From the NCBI GenBank assembly GCA_027603065.1, contig JADGJP010000002.1, positions 896,029-960,028 of the forward strand: 64,000 nt of DNA, given 5' to 3'. The number at the start of each line of letters is the position of its first letter. The first letter of the stretch is position 1. Origin of the DNA: Geranomyces variabilis. Lineage: Eukaryota; Chytridiomycota; Chytridiomycetes; Spizellomycetales; Powellomycetaceae. The notes beneath the pieces are model-generated. The model worked only from the letters and a program-made list of their open reading frames with translations. It was not told where the DNA came from and made no database searches. A program made the translations under genes and the position numbers. Shown piece by piece: positions 44,259 to 55,200 of the stretch.

Positions 44259-44878
44259 AGAAAAAAAAGAGAGCGAGAGAGAGAGAGAAAAAAAGAAAAG
44301 CGAATTTTAGAGCCTTAGGGAGAGGAGGAAAAGGGGCAACGATCTGAGGTGGCTGGGAAAGCATCGCATCGCCCATCCCGCCCATCGAAGGCATGGAATG
44401 CTCGTAAATGGGAGGGAGGGAGGGAGAAGGGACAAAGCCCACAAAATGACCCTCTGCCCGACTGTTCAGATGCTCACTGGGTCCGCAAGGTCCGCACCAT
44501 ACTTTAGGTCGCCGTAAATAGGGGTTCTTTTCTCTTTTCACTGTTTGATCAGAACACATTTCAACGAAATCATCAAATAGACTACCCATAATTTCAAGGA
44601 GAAAAACGGATATTCTCTTCTCACTGTTTGATGAGGACACATTTCAACGAAATCATCAAGACTACCCATAATTTCAAGGAGACAAACGGCCCATAATTTT
44701 AGGGGAGAAAAACGGATAACGATAAGATTGCAAATGTACAAACATAAAGAAAAAAGGAAGAGAAACGATAGACGAAAAGAAATAAAACCCCAAAAAGAGA
44801 CAGTGGTAAAAAAAAAAAGAAGCGCAAGAAAAGAAAAACTAAGGGGAACGTGGGAGAAGGGGGGAAGCTAATCTTTTT
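44259..44878. other. Intergenic, convergent ends of Tim9 and BTG genes
   Basis: 620 bases. Purine-rich 3' sequence next to Tim9, then a tandem duplication described separately, then an A-rich segment before the BTG stop. No gene is supported. Confidence 0.5.
44529..44717. repeat. Imperfect tandem repeat, period about 84 bp
   Basis: Copy 1 is 44529-44611 and copy 2 is 44613-44717. Both start TTCTCTTTTCAC or TTCTCTTCTCAC and share CATTTCAACGAAATCATCAA and ACCCATAATTTCAAGGAGA. Copy 2 has lost two bases and contains a further internal duplication of CCCATAATTT...AAACGG. On the minus strand both copies encode LEIMGSL...DDFVEMC, but no gene is evident. Confidence 0.85.
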
Positions 44879-45745
44879 TTAAGAAACCAGGATCGACCTC
44901 GTCATGCTCGACGAGGCGTCACCCGCACCCGCACCGTTCGTGGGCTGCGAAGAGCCCACGCCGTTAGGGGATTGTGATTGTGATGAAGATGACTGGCTAC
45001 TAGAATACGCAGTTGCAGCAGCAGCGGCTGCGGCGGCCGCAGCGGCAGCAGCAGCAGCAGCAGCAGCGGTGGATTGAGCGCTTGGCGGCGCCGAGATGCG
45101 GACTACGGGACTCGATGCGCGAGCCTTGTTGACTGCTTCTACGTGGTGGTGGTGCTGGAGTTGTTGATGGTGTGGGTGGTGCTGGAGGTGGTGATTGTGA
45201 TGGTTGTTGTGGTTATGGTTGTGGTGGTGGTGGGCGCGAGCAGTCGCTGCAGCGGCAGATGAGAGCGATGCAGAGGCGGAAGAGGAAGAAGAAGAGGAGG
45301 AAGAGGAGGTGAGAGGAGCGCCGTTGGGCGACGAGCCGTTGCTGGTGTTGGTCGCGGCAGCGCTGGCAGCAGCAGCGGTAGAGGCAGCAGCGGCGGGGTT
45401 TTCCCATACGGGAATTGGAAACCCGCGCTCGCCGTTGCGATACGTCACGCTTCCTGGGTCCACCCACACGACGAGTTCCTCGGGAAACACGGCGAGCAAG
45501 TCTGGCTCTCCGATTCCCACGCCGCGGGCAGCAGTCTTGACGATGGGGTCAAGACGGCCACCGGAGAACGAGATGGCGCGGTATCCGTTTCCCTTTGCTG
45601 GGCGGGCAGTGTCCCAGTGGGCGGTGAATTTTGCCGTCATTGAGGAAGCAAGGGCGGACTGGAAGGCGGAGCGTGTAGGCGGTGGCGTGGTGGCGGGCAA
45701 GTGCGTTGCGAGAAACGACGAGGCCGCAGCGACTTCTGTATGCAT
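44879..45745 (-). CDS. BTG/Tob-family anti-proliferative protein
   Basis: Intronless, 288 residues. BTG/Tob proteins bind the CAF1 deadenylase through an N-terminal domain and promote mRNA decay. That domain is seen at about 1-118: an opening helix pair (EVAAASSFLATHLPATTP), box A with FTAHWDTARPAKGNGYRAI, DPIVKTAARGVGIGEPDLL, and box B with FPEELVVWVDPGSVTYRNGE. The C-terminal part is low complexity: Ser run, His/Asn run, a ~20-residue alanine run and Ser/Gln-rich tail. The PABC-binding PAM2 motif of vertebrate Tob is not evident. The family is best known in animals, and I do not know it from ascomycete yeasts. Confidence 0.88.
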   Translation of the reverse strand: MHTEVAAASSFLATHLPATTPPPTRSAFQSALASSMTAKFTAHWDTARPAKGNGYRAISFSGGRLDPIVKTAARGVGIGEPDLLAVFPEELVVWVDPGSVTYRNGERGFPIPVWENPAAAASTAAAASAAATNTSNGSSPNGAPLTSSSSSSSSSSASASLSSAAAATARAHHHHNHNHNNHHNHHLQHHPHHQQLQHHHHVEAVNKARASSPVVRISAPPSAQSTAAAAAAAAAAAAAAAAAATAYSSSQSSSSQSQSPNGVGSSQPTNGAGAGDASSSMTRSILVS

Positions 45746-46740
45746 AGCGAAGGGAGGGCAGGGAAGGGCACGGAAGGGAAGGGCGAGTAGGTTTGTTTCT
45801 CTATCGTGCGCGAGGGGAAATATCTCTGCGGGCGAGTTGTGATGCAGCGAGCAGCGAGCAGCGAGAGAGAGCGGGAGTCAAATATGAGCGAGCGGTTGCG
45901 TGTAGCAGTTTAGTTTTGTTTCGGTAAACGTATAGAAAGTATTTTGGGGGGTTGCAGAGGGCGTGCGAGGCGAGAGCGAGAGTGGGAACGAGGCGTTGAA
46001 GCAAGCGAGAGAGACAGAGAGAGCAAAGAGAGAGCGAAATAAGGAGCTTCGGACGGAGGGCGTTGAGCGAGAGAGCGAGAGAGCGAGAGAGCGAGAGAGA
46101 GGCAGAGAGAGAAGGAACGAATGGGGACGTTGCTAATTGCGGAAAACACACTCTGCGTTTGCGCTGCGTTGCGTATGTGTGTGTGTGTCTGTGTGTGTGA
46201 GTGTGAGTTGTGAGGTGGGGGTGCGCGCCACTTGTTGAGGCCAAGCGACTGCCGACTCGGGAGAGAGAGAGCGAGTGCGTGTGACGCCGCTCCTGAAACA
46301 ATCACTCGCCGCGCCGCGCCCCCCGTGTTGGATCGAGCCACTCACTACACTCTCTTACCGAGCTGCCGTTCCCTCTCTCTCTCTCTCTCTCACAGTTAGC
46401 TTGATTGCGCGGTGGGCTTGTAGGCCATTGGCTGGCTGCGCTGGCTGCATGCATGCGCCCCATGCTCGCTCGCTCGCTCGTCCGCACGGCAACTTGCCAG
46501 GACAGACAGACAGCGCAGGCAGGCACAACAGACAGACAGAACAGGCACATGCTGTACACCCCCTTCGCCCTACACAAACCGGCAGCAACAGCAAGCAGCA
46601 GGCAGGCCCGCAGGCAGGCAGGCAGGCACAGATACCCTTATACTGCACAGACACACGCAGACACACACGCACGGACTCGCAGACACCGCATTTCCCCTCC
46701 CCCTCTTGATCTTCTACTACTCCACTTCTAGCTAGCAGCA
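45746..46740. promoter_or_regulatory. 995-base divergent promoter with GA/CT and TG simple repeats
   Basis: This gap separates the BTG start from the AT-hook gene start. It contains GAGAGAGC-type repeats at about 46010-46110, a TG-rich tract at about 46175-46200, a CT run at 46371-46392, and short CTCG and GGCA tandem repeats at 46464-46625. Long GA/CT blocks often mark nucleosome-poor, regulated promoters. No coding sequence is seen. Confidence 0.6.
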
Positions 46741-49700
46741 ATGCCGCGCCCCGTCGTCGCAACAACAGACGCCCACTTCTTCAAGCGCCGCGACCAGGCT
46801 CTGCGCTGCATGGCTCCAGGCGGCGCACTCCTCGCAATCACACACGCAAACCCACACGCCCCACGCGTATTCATCTTTCTCGACATTACCCTCACAATCC
46901 CCGCTCAAAAGCTGAGGCTCCCAAAGGGAGAGCCAGAGACCGAAGACACCTACAAAGTGCGTCTCTCGCTCATCGTCCTCCCACCGGACAGCACCGAGCC
47001 CCACCCGCACATGCTCCTCCCGCGAGACAACCTCGACGAGTTTCCACACCTGGGCCGATTCGCTCTCTACATGCAGTCCGTCCAGCGCTCGGCAACGTCC
47101 AAAGACCCCGACGACCCGCAATGGTCTCTTTGGCTCAGCGTGCACTCTTATCGCTCAAACAAAAACACTGCCATGAAATTCCTCGAAATCGCAAAGCGCC
47201 TGCACGAATTGGACCTGCCGACGCACTCGGACCAGGACGCCGGAGTGCCACAACAAGTCGTCTCGGCTCCCGTGCAGCTCTACTCCAAACACGAACGACG
47301 CAAAGAAGATCGCAAGCGCAAGCTAAAGGAAATCTTTCCCAAGCGTGCAGAGAGAGAAGATAGAGAAGAGAGAGCTGCGCGCCGCAGAAAAGCTCCTCTT
47401 CCAATCGAAAGAGGAATGAGTATTGGATCAAGTAGTACTGCTGGTGGCGGAGCCAGAGGTGGAGAACCAAGCAGCGGTGGAGAGGGTGGTGGTTCGGATG
47501 GTGGTGGTGAAGACTATGGCGAAGACGATAAAGACGAAGAAGATGTACAAGAGGATCAGTCACTCAGTCTTGCAATCGAATTGCCAACCGACTCAGGAGT
47601 CGTCTCTGCCGCCGCACCGATTCCTGCCTCTCAGGCGGTCTCTCCATCGATGGTACAAGCCATGACAAACGCATTCCAAAGTCTCCCGCCAGCCATGCTG
47701 CTCGCCATGAGCAATGCTCTCTTGCAAGCTCAGCCACCACCCAAGCCCAAGCCCAAGCCCAAGCCTAAAACTTCGTCTGCTTCTTCGTCTCCTCACTCCC
47801 TTTCCACGGCTACTACTGCCAGCGCTGGCGCTGGTGGCGCTAGTAGCGCCAACGCGAATGCTGAGAATGCTGATGCTGATGCTGCTGAGGACAACATTGC
47901 GCATGTTGTTGAGACTCATTCTGCATCTGCTCAATCTCGGCCATCTGACACACCGCCGCTCCAGTCGCCTCGTCTCAGCCAATCACTCACATCTTTGCAG
48001 ACACCTTTGCTTGCAACCCACACTTCTCCACCTCAACCGCCCAATCTCGACCCGCGAGTCACCACTCTCCTCGAAGTCATACCCTACATCTCGTCCATGA
48101 CGCTTGAGCAGCGCCGCTGGGTTGTCAAGCTAATCCTCAACCCAACCCCTTCCGCCGCTGCGACCGCCGCGACCGCAACTACAGACGCGCGGTCATCACC
48201 CGCAATCAGCGACGCCGGTAGCGTTGCATCCGCAGACGCATCCGCAGCCACCGCCGCAGCGATGGAAAAACTCGCCAAAAGCGTTCCACCGCTCCCACCC
48301 TCCATCCCTACCTCTTCAACCGCAGACCTCGAGCCAGCCAAATCACCCACCGCGTCCGAAATCCACGAGCGCCTTATCCGCCGCATCATGGAATTCAACC
48401 CAGACATGAACGCCCTCTCGCCCCAGCAGCGCACGCTCCTGGGTCTATCCCTCGACGTACTGAATGCGAAAAAGAGGGGCAGGAAGCCCAAGAACCCGAA
48501 TTCGCCGCCGAGAAAGAGGGGTAGGCCAAAGAGCGCTAGCGTTTGGGCTGAAGGTGGTGGTGGTGTTGGAGAAAGCAGTGAGGGCGAGGGAAAGAAGAAC
48601 AAGGGTGGTGGTGGTGGTGGTGGTGGCGGCGGTGCGAGGGAGGACTTTGATTATTTGAGTATGTATATGCCGACTGGGATTGCGATTGGTGGGAGCAATG
48701 CGTTGAAGCCCAAACCGCCTGTCGTGGAGGTGGTGGATGCTCCGACAGAGAAATCGCTCGCGTCTGCCCCTGCTTCAGACGAGACGCGCGTGGATGCTGC
48801 GACGGAAGAGACGCCTGTCGTTGTTGCGTTGGATGAATTGCCTGACGCTGCTGCTGCTGAAGCGTCAGACCATCCGCCCGCGTCTGTGGAGTCAGGGGAA
48901 ACGCTCGCCACTGTCGCGTCACACGAGGAAGCGGCCGCCGCTGGCGCTGCATCAAGACTAAACGCACCCACTGCCCTCACAGCGCCCTCGGCAGCGCCAA
49001 AACGAGCGGCACCAACAAGCAGCGCCATCGAGGGTTCCCTACGCAAACGCGCAAAACGCTCCGACTCGAGCACAAAGAAGCGTCGCAGCAAGTACGATCT
49101 GCCCTCAGAGTCGCCCATGCCCCGCGAGTGGAGCAGCACAGATGCGACAGCGACACTGGCGACAAACGTAAACAATGTCGTTGAGGTGCAGGAGCTGCCG
49201 CCGATTACCAGCGTTACAGTGCCAGGAACACACGTTGTTACCTCGCCACCACCGCCGCATCCACAACTACAACCGCAAGCACCGCGACAACGCGGCGCAG
49301 TCGAACAATCAATCATCGATTCTCAGATCACCTCCCTTCTAAACATCATCCCGCACCTATCCTATATGCCAGTTCAACAACGCCGATGGGTAATCGACAA
49401 CCTCGTCCACCCCACAACCAACCCAGCGACATTTCCCGCTCTGCCGCCTTTGACGACTCTGGCGATGCCAACGGTTTCGTCACAAGACCAGCTTTGTGAG
49501 CCGACGCCGCATCAGACGCATGCGTGGATTGTGTGGAGGATTAAGCAGCTGGATCCGACGATGGAGAGGATGACGCTTGAGCAGAGGGGGCTGATACAGA
49601 GGTCGTGGCCGATGCCCGGTTACAATATGGGTGGTGTTGGCCAGGCTCCTCGTCTTGCTGCTGACCCAGGCCCGCCGGGGGTCGTTGGTCCTACGTATGG

Positions 49701-50199
49701 GACGAGTGCGCCGCCGCCGCCGCCGCATCCGCCGCACTATCCGTATTGGCGACCGGGAATGCCGATGCCGCAGACAACGGCGCCAATGCACCCTGCTTAC
49801 TCCACACCCCCTTACCAACCGTACGCCAACATGCCAATGCCAATGATGTACCCGACCGTCTCGTCACCACACCCAAGACACGCATCACCACAACCTCTTC
49901 CACCACGCGCCTCTCCTCATGCACATGTTACCTCCGGGTCGCCGGCAACGACGGCATCGCACGCGCCAACGGCATCGCCATCACCACATGTGCCACCGCA
50001 ACAGGTCCCTGGAACTGCCAATTATACCCACGGCACAACAACATCCGCATCATCCTCGCCATTGATGCCGCATGAGTTTCGCAATAATACCGGCGACGCA
50101 AACACTGACTCTGCCGTTTCAGCAGCCGCAGCGCTGCCGACATTCACGACCACCGCGAGCTCGGAGTCTGCGCCGCCTGCGCATGTCGCGCCCATATGA
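46741..50199 (+). CDS. AT-hook protein with two copies of a paired helical module
   Basis: Intronless, 1152 residues, family not recognised. About residues 1-165 look folded: RRDQALRCMAPGGALLAITH, then PQWSLWLSVHSYRSN. Two AT hooks lie at about 577-598 (KKRGRKPKNP and RKRGRPKSAS), implying binding to AT-rich minor groove. A module pair occurs twice, on each side of the hooks. Unit A is VTTLLEVIPYISSMTLEQRR at about 438 and ITSLLNIIPHLSYMPVQQRR at about 860. Unit B is IHERLIRRIMEFNPDMNALS at about 540 and HAWIVWRIKQLDPTMERM at about 921. Each unit ends in a QR pair. The rest is Ala/Ser/Pro rich with a Gly run and a Pro/His/Met-rich C-terminus. Likely nuclear, chromatin-related by the hooks; the modules are undescribed to me. 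Confidence 0.8.
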   Translation: MPRPVVATTDAHFFKRRDQALRCMAPGGALLAITHANPHAPRVFIFLDITLTIPAQKLRLPKGEPETEDTYKVRLSLIVLPPDSTEPHPHMLLPRDNLDEFPHLGRFALYMQSVQRSATSKDPDDPQWSLWLSVHSYRSNKNTAMKFLEIAKRLHELDLPTHSDQDAGVPQQVVSAPVQLYSKHERRKEDRKRKLKEIFPKRAEREDREERAARRRKAPLPIERGMSIGSSSTAGGGARGGEPSSGGEGGGSDGGGEDYGEDDKDEEDVQEDQSLSLAIELPTDSGVVSAAAPIPASQAVSPSMVQAMTNAFQSLPPAMLLAMSNALLQAQPPPKPKPKPKPKTSSASSSPHSLSTATTASAGAGGASSANANAENADADAAEDNIAHVVETHSASAQSRPSDTPPLQSPRLSQSLTSLQTPLLATHTSPPQPPNLDPRVTTLLEVIPYISSMTLEQRRWVVKLILNPTPSAAATAATATTDARSSPAISDAGSVASADASAATAAAMEKLAKSVPPLPPSIPTSSTADLEPAKSPTASEIHERLIRRIMEFNPDMNALSPQQRTLLGLSLDVLNAKKRGRKPKNPNSPPRKRGRPKSASVWAEGGGGVGESSEGEGKKNKGGGGGGGGGGAREDFDYLSMYMPTGIAIGGSNALKPKPPVVEVVDAPTEKSLASAPASDETRVDAATEETPVVVALDELPDAAAAEASDHPPASVESGETLATVASHEEAAAAGAASRLNAPTALTAPSAAPKRAAPTSSAIEGSLRKRAKRSDSSTKKRRSKYDLPSESPMPREWSSTDATATLATNVNNVVEVQELPPITSVTVPGTHVVTSPPPPHPQLQPQAPRQRGAVEQSIIDSQITSLLNIIPHLSYMPVQQRRWVIDNLVHPTTNPATFPALPPLTTLAMPTVSSQDQLCEPTPHQTHAWIVWRIKQLDPTMERMTLEQRGLIQRSWPMPGYNMGGVGQAPRLAADPGPPGVVGPTYGTSAPPPPPHPPHYPYWRPGMPMPQTTAPMHPAYSTPPYQPYANMPMPMMYPTVSSPHPRHASPQPLPPRASPHAHVTSGSPATTASHAPTASPSPHVPPQQVPGTANYTHGTTTSASSSPLMPHEFRNNTGDANTDSAVSAAAALPTFTTTASSESAPPAHVAPI

Positions 50200-52285
50200 C
50201 GCGAAGGGAAAGGGAGAAAGTACAATCGGCTTTTAGCATGCATTTATCCCATGCTCATTTGTAGAAATAATACTCGTTTTTTTTTTCGTGAAAAAAGAAA
50301 AATCTAAGTAAAATTTCTACGTCTTCCCCCATTCGCGCCCAGTAACGTCCTGCGTCCTTGAACCGATTCCGCGAGACACTATAGCAGGCGGGAAGGAAAT
50401 AAGGATGTGTAACACGCCCCTCACCAGTCGGTCCAGAAAACGGGTAAGGAAGAAGCACACATTCGTCTAGCTCACCAAGCAAAGAATCGCGTGAACGGCG
50501 GTCCATCCGGTCGAACTCGCTTTTCTTTTTTCAACCGACCGGTAAATAGCGGCGGCGGCGGGGCTCTCGCTCATTGCCTCCATAGAGGGGGCCGCTCGGA
50601 GGCCGCAAATCGGGGCAGCAAGTCCGTTCGTTCGTTCGTTCGTTGCGGGCATGGTCCGTTCGCTTGCTGCGTTTTAAGAGAAACCACACGAGGGGTCTGA
50701 AGCTGTATGGCCCAATTGTCTGTTTCGACGAAGGGGCGGTTCGTCGGACATCCCCTCCTAATTGACGGGGCGAACAAGCCATTGCCAGCAGTTTCTCATT
50801 AGCATGACCCCCCTACCTGATTGATTGCCTTTCTTTGAAATGCGTCAGCGAGAAGTTTTCTCCACCATAGCGTCGAGCGCGCTCATATCGGACCATTGGT
50901 GGGGCTGATGCGGCAAGCTCGCCTTGATTTGCTGCATTTAGCGCAATTAACGGCCCTTGTTTTGCCACCTTTCGAGAACGTCTCGTTTGAAGCGGTTAGG
51001 CTGCACCGTCGACAAGGATGATGGAGTTGATCGACAAAGCGTTGTACTCCTTTATATAGGGCGGCCGCAGAAAAGCCCATGACAAAGGTTCCCGACATGT
51101 GTGACTCCTCATGACGTGGGGCTTCCTGCAGAGGCTTTGCACCCAACCGCTTGGAACCAACGTGTTCATGACTGCACGTTTTCTCAGCAGAAAGGCGTCT
51201 TTGGCTCTCTCGACATCTCACTACAACAACACACGCTGCCATTGCCCGCGTCGTCCGTGTTATATAATGCCCGTCCTTTCCCCCACTTTTCCGCATTGAC
51301 AACAGCCCTAACGAAGTGCAATCCCGGACAAGTAGGTCCACCCCGGTACCCCTGACCTGGGACCTGGACAAGTCGATCGGGGCTTTTAAGCTTACGAACC
51401 GCTTGCAAGGAAAGTGCCTTACCGCCAGCCTCCGCCAACGCCACGTGCAGCCAGCCCCCCCAACCTCTGATGTAGCCCGCCATCTGCTACCGTTTGAATG
51501 GGCATTCCAAAAAAAAAAAAAAAAAAAAAAAAAAACGTCGCTAGCGCCCCCGGCACGTCCTTTCACATGTTCGAGGGTGGGGCGCTAGATTTCGGACAAG
51601 TGCAGGGACGGAGGAATGCCGCTCTGCTTTGCATATTGCATATGCAAAGATTTGTCTGGCTTGCGGCATCTAATCATTGGCCCTTGTTTATGCTCAATCA
51701 AGCGCATGCGTGGGAAGAAGCGCCAGATTTTCATATTCCCTTGCTGGCTGATTTTGCAAGGGCCCGCTTTGGGTATACGATAGGCGACTCCGCTGGGGAC
51801 AATAAATCTGGAGGGTTGCTTTGTGACGACGCATTTACCAGGGGGCCTGCAATGGACTGGGTTTTTGCCATTTGCAAAGGTTCGGGCTCGGTGCGAAGAC
51901 TTGGCTGTTCGGGCCAGGCGACGTAAAGCTGCAAGATAGTCTGGAAGTAGACCGGATGCGGCAGCGTTTGCGGTAGTAATAGTATTGGCTTGCATGAGCT
52001 GCAGCCTTTTCGGGCCTCAAAATCATCCACTTTCCTATGATATTTCCAGTATTTCCATTCCCCTTGCTCACGGCGGCAAGCAGCTATCTTTTTAGGCGCC
52101 TGTCATGCAATAGTTGGGGTGATTGCCCAGTTTGTACTCGACTTGTAGAAATCCCCTTCCTCGGGCAGCCGCCACCAGTGATCAGGAACCCCTTCAACAC
52201 ACAGAGCCTCATTTGTCAAAGGAACTCCAGCCTAACTAAATAGATTGCTGGCCGGCAATCTCTGCTGCTGCTCCTGCTTATCGAT
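50200..52285. other. 2.1-kb intergenic region
   Basis: The largest gene-poor stretch of the window. It holds a GTTC microsatellite at 50624-50644, a run of 27 A at 51509-51535, a 10-bp inverted repeat just beyond it (51541-51550 and 51579-51588) and a 9-bp palindromic pair at 51628-51650 (CTTTGCATA / TATGCAAAG). Several open frames on both strands lack family features. The right end is the promoter of the CSC1-like gene. Confidence 0.45.
51509..51588. repeat. Poly-A tract followed by a 10-bp inverted repeat
   Basis: Twenty-seven A residues end at 51535. Five bases on, CTAGCGCCCC pairs with GGGGCGCTAG across a 28-base loop. The arrangement could be a hairpin or a tiny remnant of a poly-A-ended insertion, but no target duplication was seen. 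Confidence 0.5.
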
Positions 52286-55200
52286 ATGTACCCCAACGTC
52301 TTTGATTGGGACGCCTTGACGAGGCGCGCCGACAAGGATGAAGAGTCGCTAAAAGTCAAAGCGGGCATCATTGTCCCGCTCGCCACCTTCTTCTCCGTCG
52401 GTCTCCTCTGCATCTTTATCTTTTGCATCGTAAGAGGCTTCTTCAAAGACATTTATGCCCCACGCCGGAGTCTTGCTGGGTATGTGGCTCTCCTGCTTTG
52501 CACTCGTCCTTTCACAAGCGTTGAAGGCTAAAGTGTGCTTTTTTGTAGAGGGAGACCGCCAAAGCTTCCAAAGGGGTTCCTCGCATGGTTGCCGGCGCTG
52601 CTGCGGATGCCAGAGCCGCTGCTCGTTACGCAGGTCGGCCTAGACGGTGTCGCCCTCTTGCGCTTTTTCAAAATGGGCGCCCAGATGTTTGCCGTTCTGA
52701 GCTTTTTCGGGCTCAGCATGATTGCGCCCGTCAATTACTACGCCAATCCACCAAGATATCACAACTCGACGGGAATCCTGTATGAGGATATTCTCATCCC
52801 AGCGCTGACAGTCGAAAATGTGCCGCGCCGCTCGCGCTCGCTGTGGGTCCACTTGTTCTTCACATGGTTCTTTTCGTTCGTGGCATATGCGTATCTGATT
52901 GCGTTTTACCGTGGCTTGGTGGACTTGAAGTCAAACTATGTCGAGCATGTCTTGCGGCGCACGCACATGAGCAAGATCGAGATGCGCTCGATTATCGTCT
53001 TTGGCATCCCGCGCGAGCTGCGGCATGAAGTTGACCTTGCGTCATATTTCGAAGGTCTCGGCCTTGGAAACGTCGAGAATGTAGTCCTGTGCCGCAAATG
53101 GTCGCATTTGCGGAACGCTGTGCAGAAACGGGCGCATTATCTGACCAAGTTGGAAAAAACGTACGCTGACGTTATGCGTAATCTCCTCCGCCGGCGGAGG
53201 AGACAGTCGGGGCGCGCCGCGGCGCTGCCGATACATCGCGAGCCGGGCGGCATCGAAAATGGCCAGCCGCCTAGTATCTCGTTTGATCCTCATTTGGGGA
53301 TTGGCTTGACGGGTGGGAACCACGCGCGAAATGGATCGCGTGATAGCGACGAGGCCGCTGCGGGTGCGGATGACGGCGATTATGATGATCTTGATCAGGC
53401 ATCGCGGCCGCTTCTGTCGGTCCCTCGGCGCTTTTCCACGTCATCGGGCACAGGCGATGGCAGCTTGTTTGAGCTGATGAGCCGGCTTGATGCCGTGGAC
53501 CCGCGAAACCGGCCAAAGCATAGGACCGGCTTCATGGGTCTGCGTGGGCCGTTGGTGGACTCGGCCGACTACTATGCCGACAAGTTCCAGGAATGGGACC
53601 GCAAAGTTGCGCGGATGCGAAAAGATCCTGAAGCGAGCGCGGCGACCTCGGCCGGTTTTGTTACATTTGAGTCTCCGGAAAGCGCTGTAAGAAAATTGGA
53701 AGCCCCCCAAAAAAAAAAAACGACTTGAGCTCGCTGTGGCGTAAATGCTAAAGCACGCTGCGTTCATTGTTTCTTACAGATTTTAGCGTCGCAAGTTCTT
53801 ATACACCGTCGGCCATTTGCATGCATGGCCCGCCTGGCGCCGGAGCCGCGCGACGTGTTTTGGGTCAACCTCAGCTCCAAGGTCGCAGACAGCTACATCA
53901 AAGTGTTCCGATCAGTCGCTGTCACGGGGACCCTCTTCCTCCTCGTCTTCTTGTCCACCGGTGTTGTCACCTCCGTGACCGCTCTCATTAGCTTGAGTAC
54001 TTTCCCTGCTCTCGAGAAATTTTTGTCGCATCTCGGTCAAGGATGGCTGCAGTTCATCCAGGGTGTCATCCCCGCGGTTGTTACTGCGGCATGGACGTCG
54101 AGTTTGCCGTCGGTGCTGATTTTGCTCGCGCAGGCTCAGGGCTTGGAAGCACAGAGCTGGATTGATGCGTCGGTGCTGTCAAAATATTTCTTCTACCAGA
54201 TTTGGAACATTCTGTTTGTGCAGACTGTGGCGCATCAGCTGTGGGAGTCGCGGTATGACATTATCCGCTCGGGTCCTGGGGAGATTGTTGATGCCTTGGG
54301 GCTGCTTATTCCGCGGGTAAGTGTGCGAATGGGGGATGCGCTCAGTTCCTTTCGCTTTCGATGCTAATTCTCCCTGTTTTTCCCTGCCACCAGGCCGCGT
54401 CCGTGCAAATCAACTACGTCATGCTGCAAGCTACGGCCGTCTACCCTGCACAGCTGTTGCTCGTCGGACCGCTAATCATCACCTGGCTGACGCGGTTTCT
54501 ATCTCTGCGGCGGAGCACCCCGCGCGAAGTGTCGGACGCATACTACCCTAGCGTGCTCACCAGCATCAACTATGGAATTGCGTATCCGGTTCCGATTCTA
54601 GTATTTTGCGTGGGTCTGACATATGCGCCGGTTGCGCCGCTGATTCTGCCCTTCTGTGCGTTTTTCTTTGGGATTGCGTGGTTTGTCTACAAGGTAAGGA
54701 CGAGCGGTCGCTTCTGCGTTTCGTGTGAAAGCGGGTTTGCTTATGCCGCTCCCTTTTTTCGTAATTTAGTATCTCTTGCTGTACGTCAACATCCCGCGGT
54801 ATGAAACCGGTGGCAAACACGCGCCAATGGCTGTGCGCCGATGCTTAGCGGGTATCTTTATCATGCAACTTTCGATGATGGGTGTCTTGGCACTCAAGGC
54901 CGGCACGGGTCTCGTCGGCAATCCTGGCGACGGCGACAACGGCGACGATGACGATGACCTCTTTGGCGCGAGAGGTTTCCTGCAATCGGAGAAGAAACGG
55001 CTGCACTGGAGCGGATACGTGCAGATGGTAGTAGGCGTTGGCCCGCTGCTGATCATCACGGGTCTGATGTATTGGTGGTTTAAGCATGGGTTTGAGAAGC
55101 TGATTAGCCATATCCCGCTTGATATCGTGGGCAGCGTGGCTAGGGAGTTTGCGAGCCGGCGTGGGAATGCAGTGGAGGCGGAAGGGAGAGGAGTGAGTGG

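Noticed and set aside
50255-50506. Minus-strand 83-codon frame after the AT-hook gene
   Set aside because: Composition looks protein-like but there is no homology I can name and no upstream exon that splices to it convincingly.
50883-51566. 227-codon minus-strand open frame
   Set aside because: Its start is formed by the poly-A tract (a run of phenylalanines), and the rest lacks domain features.
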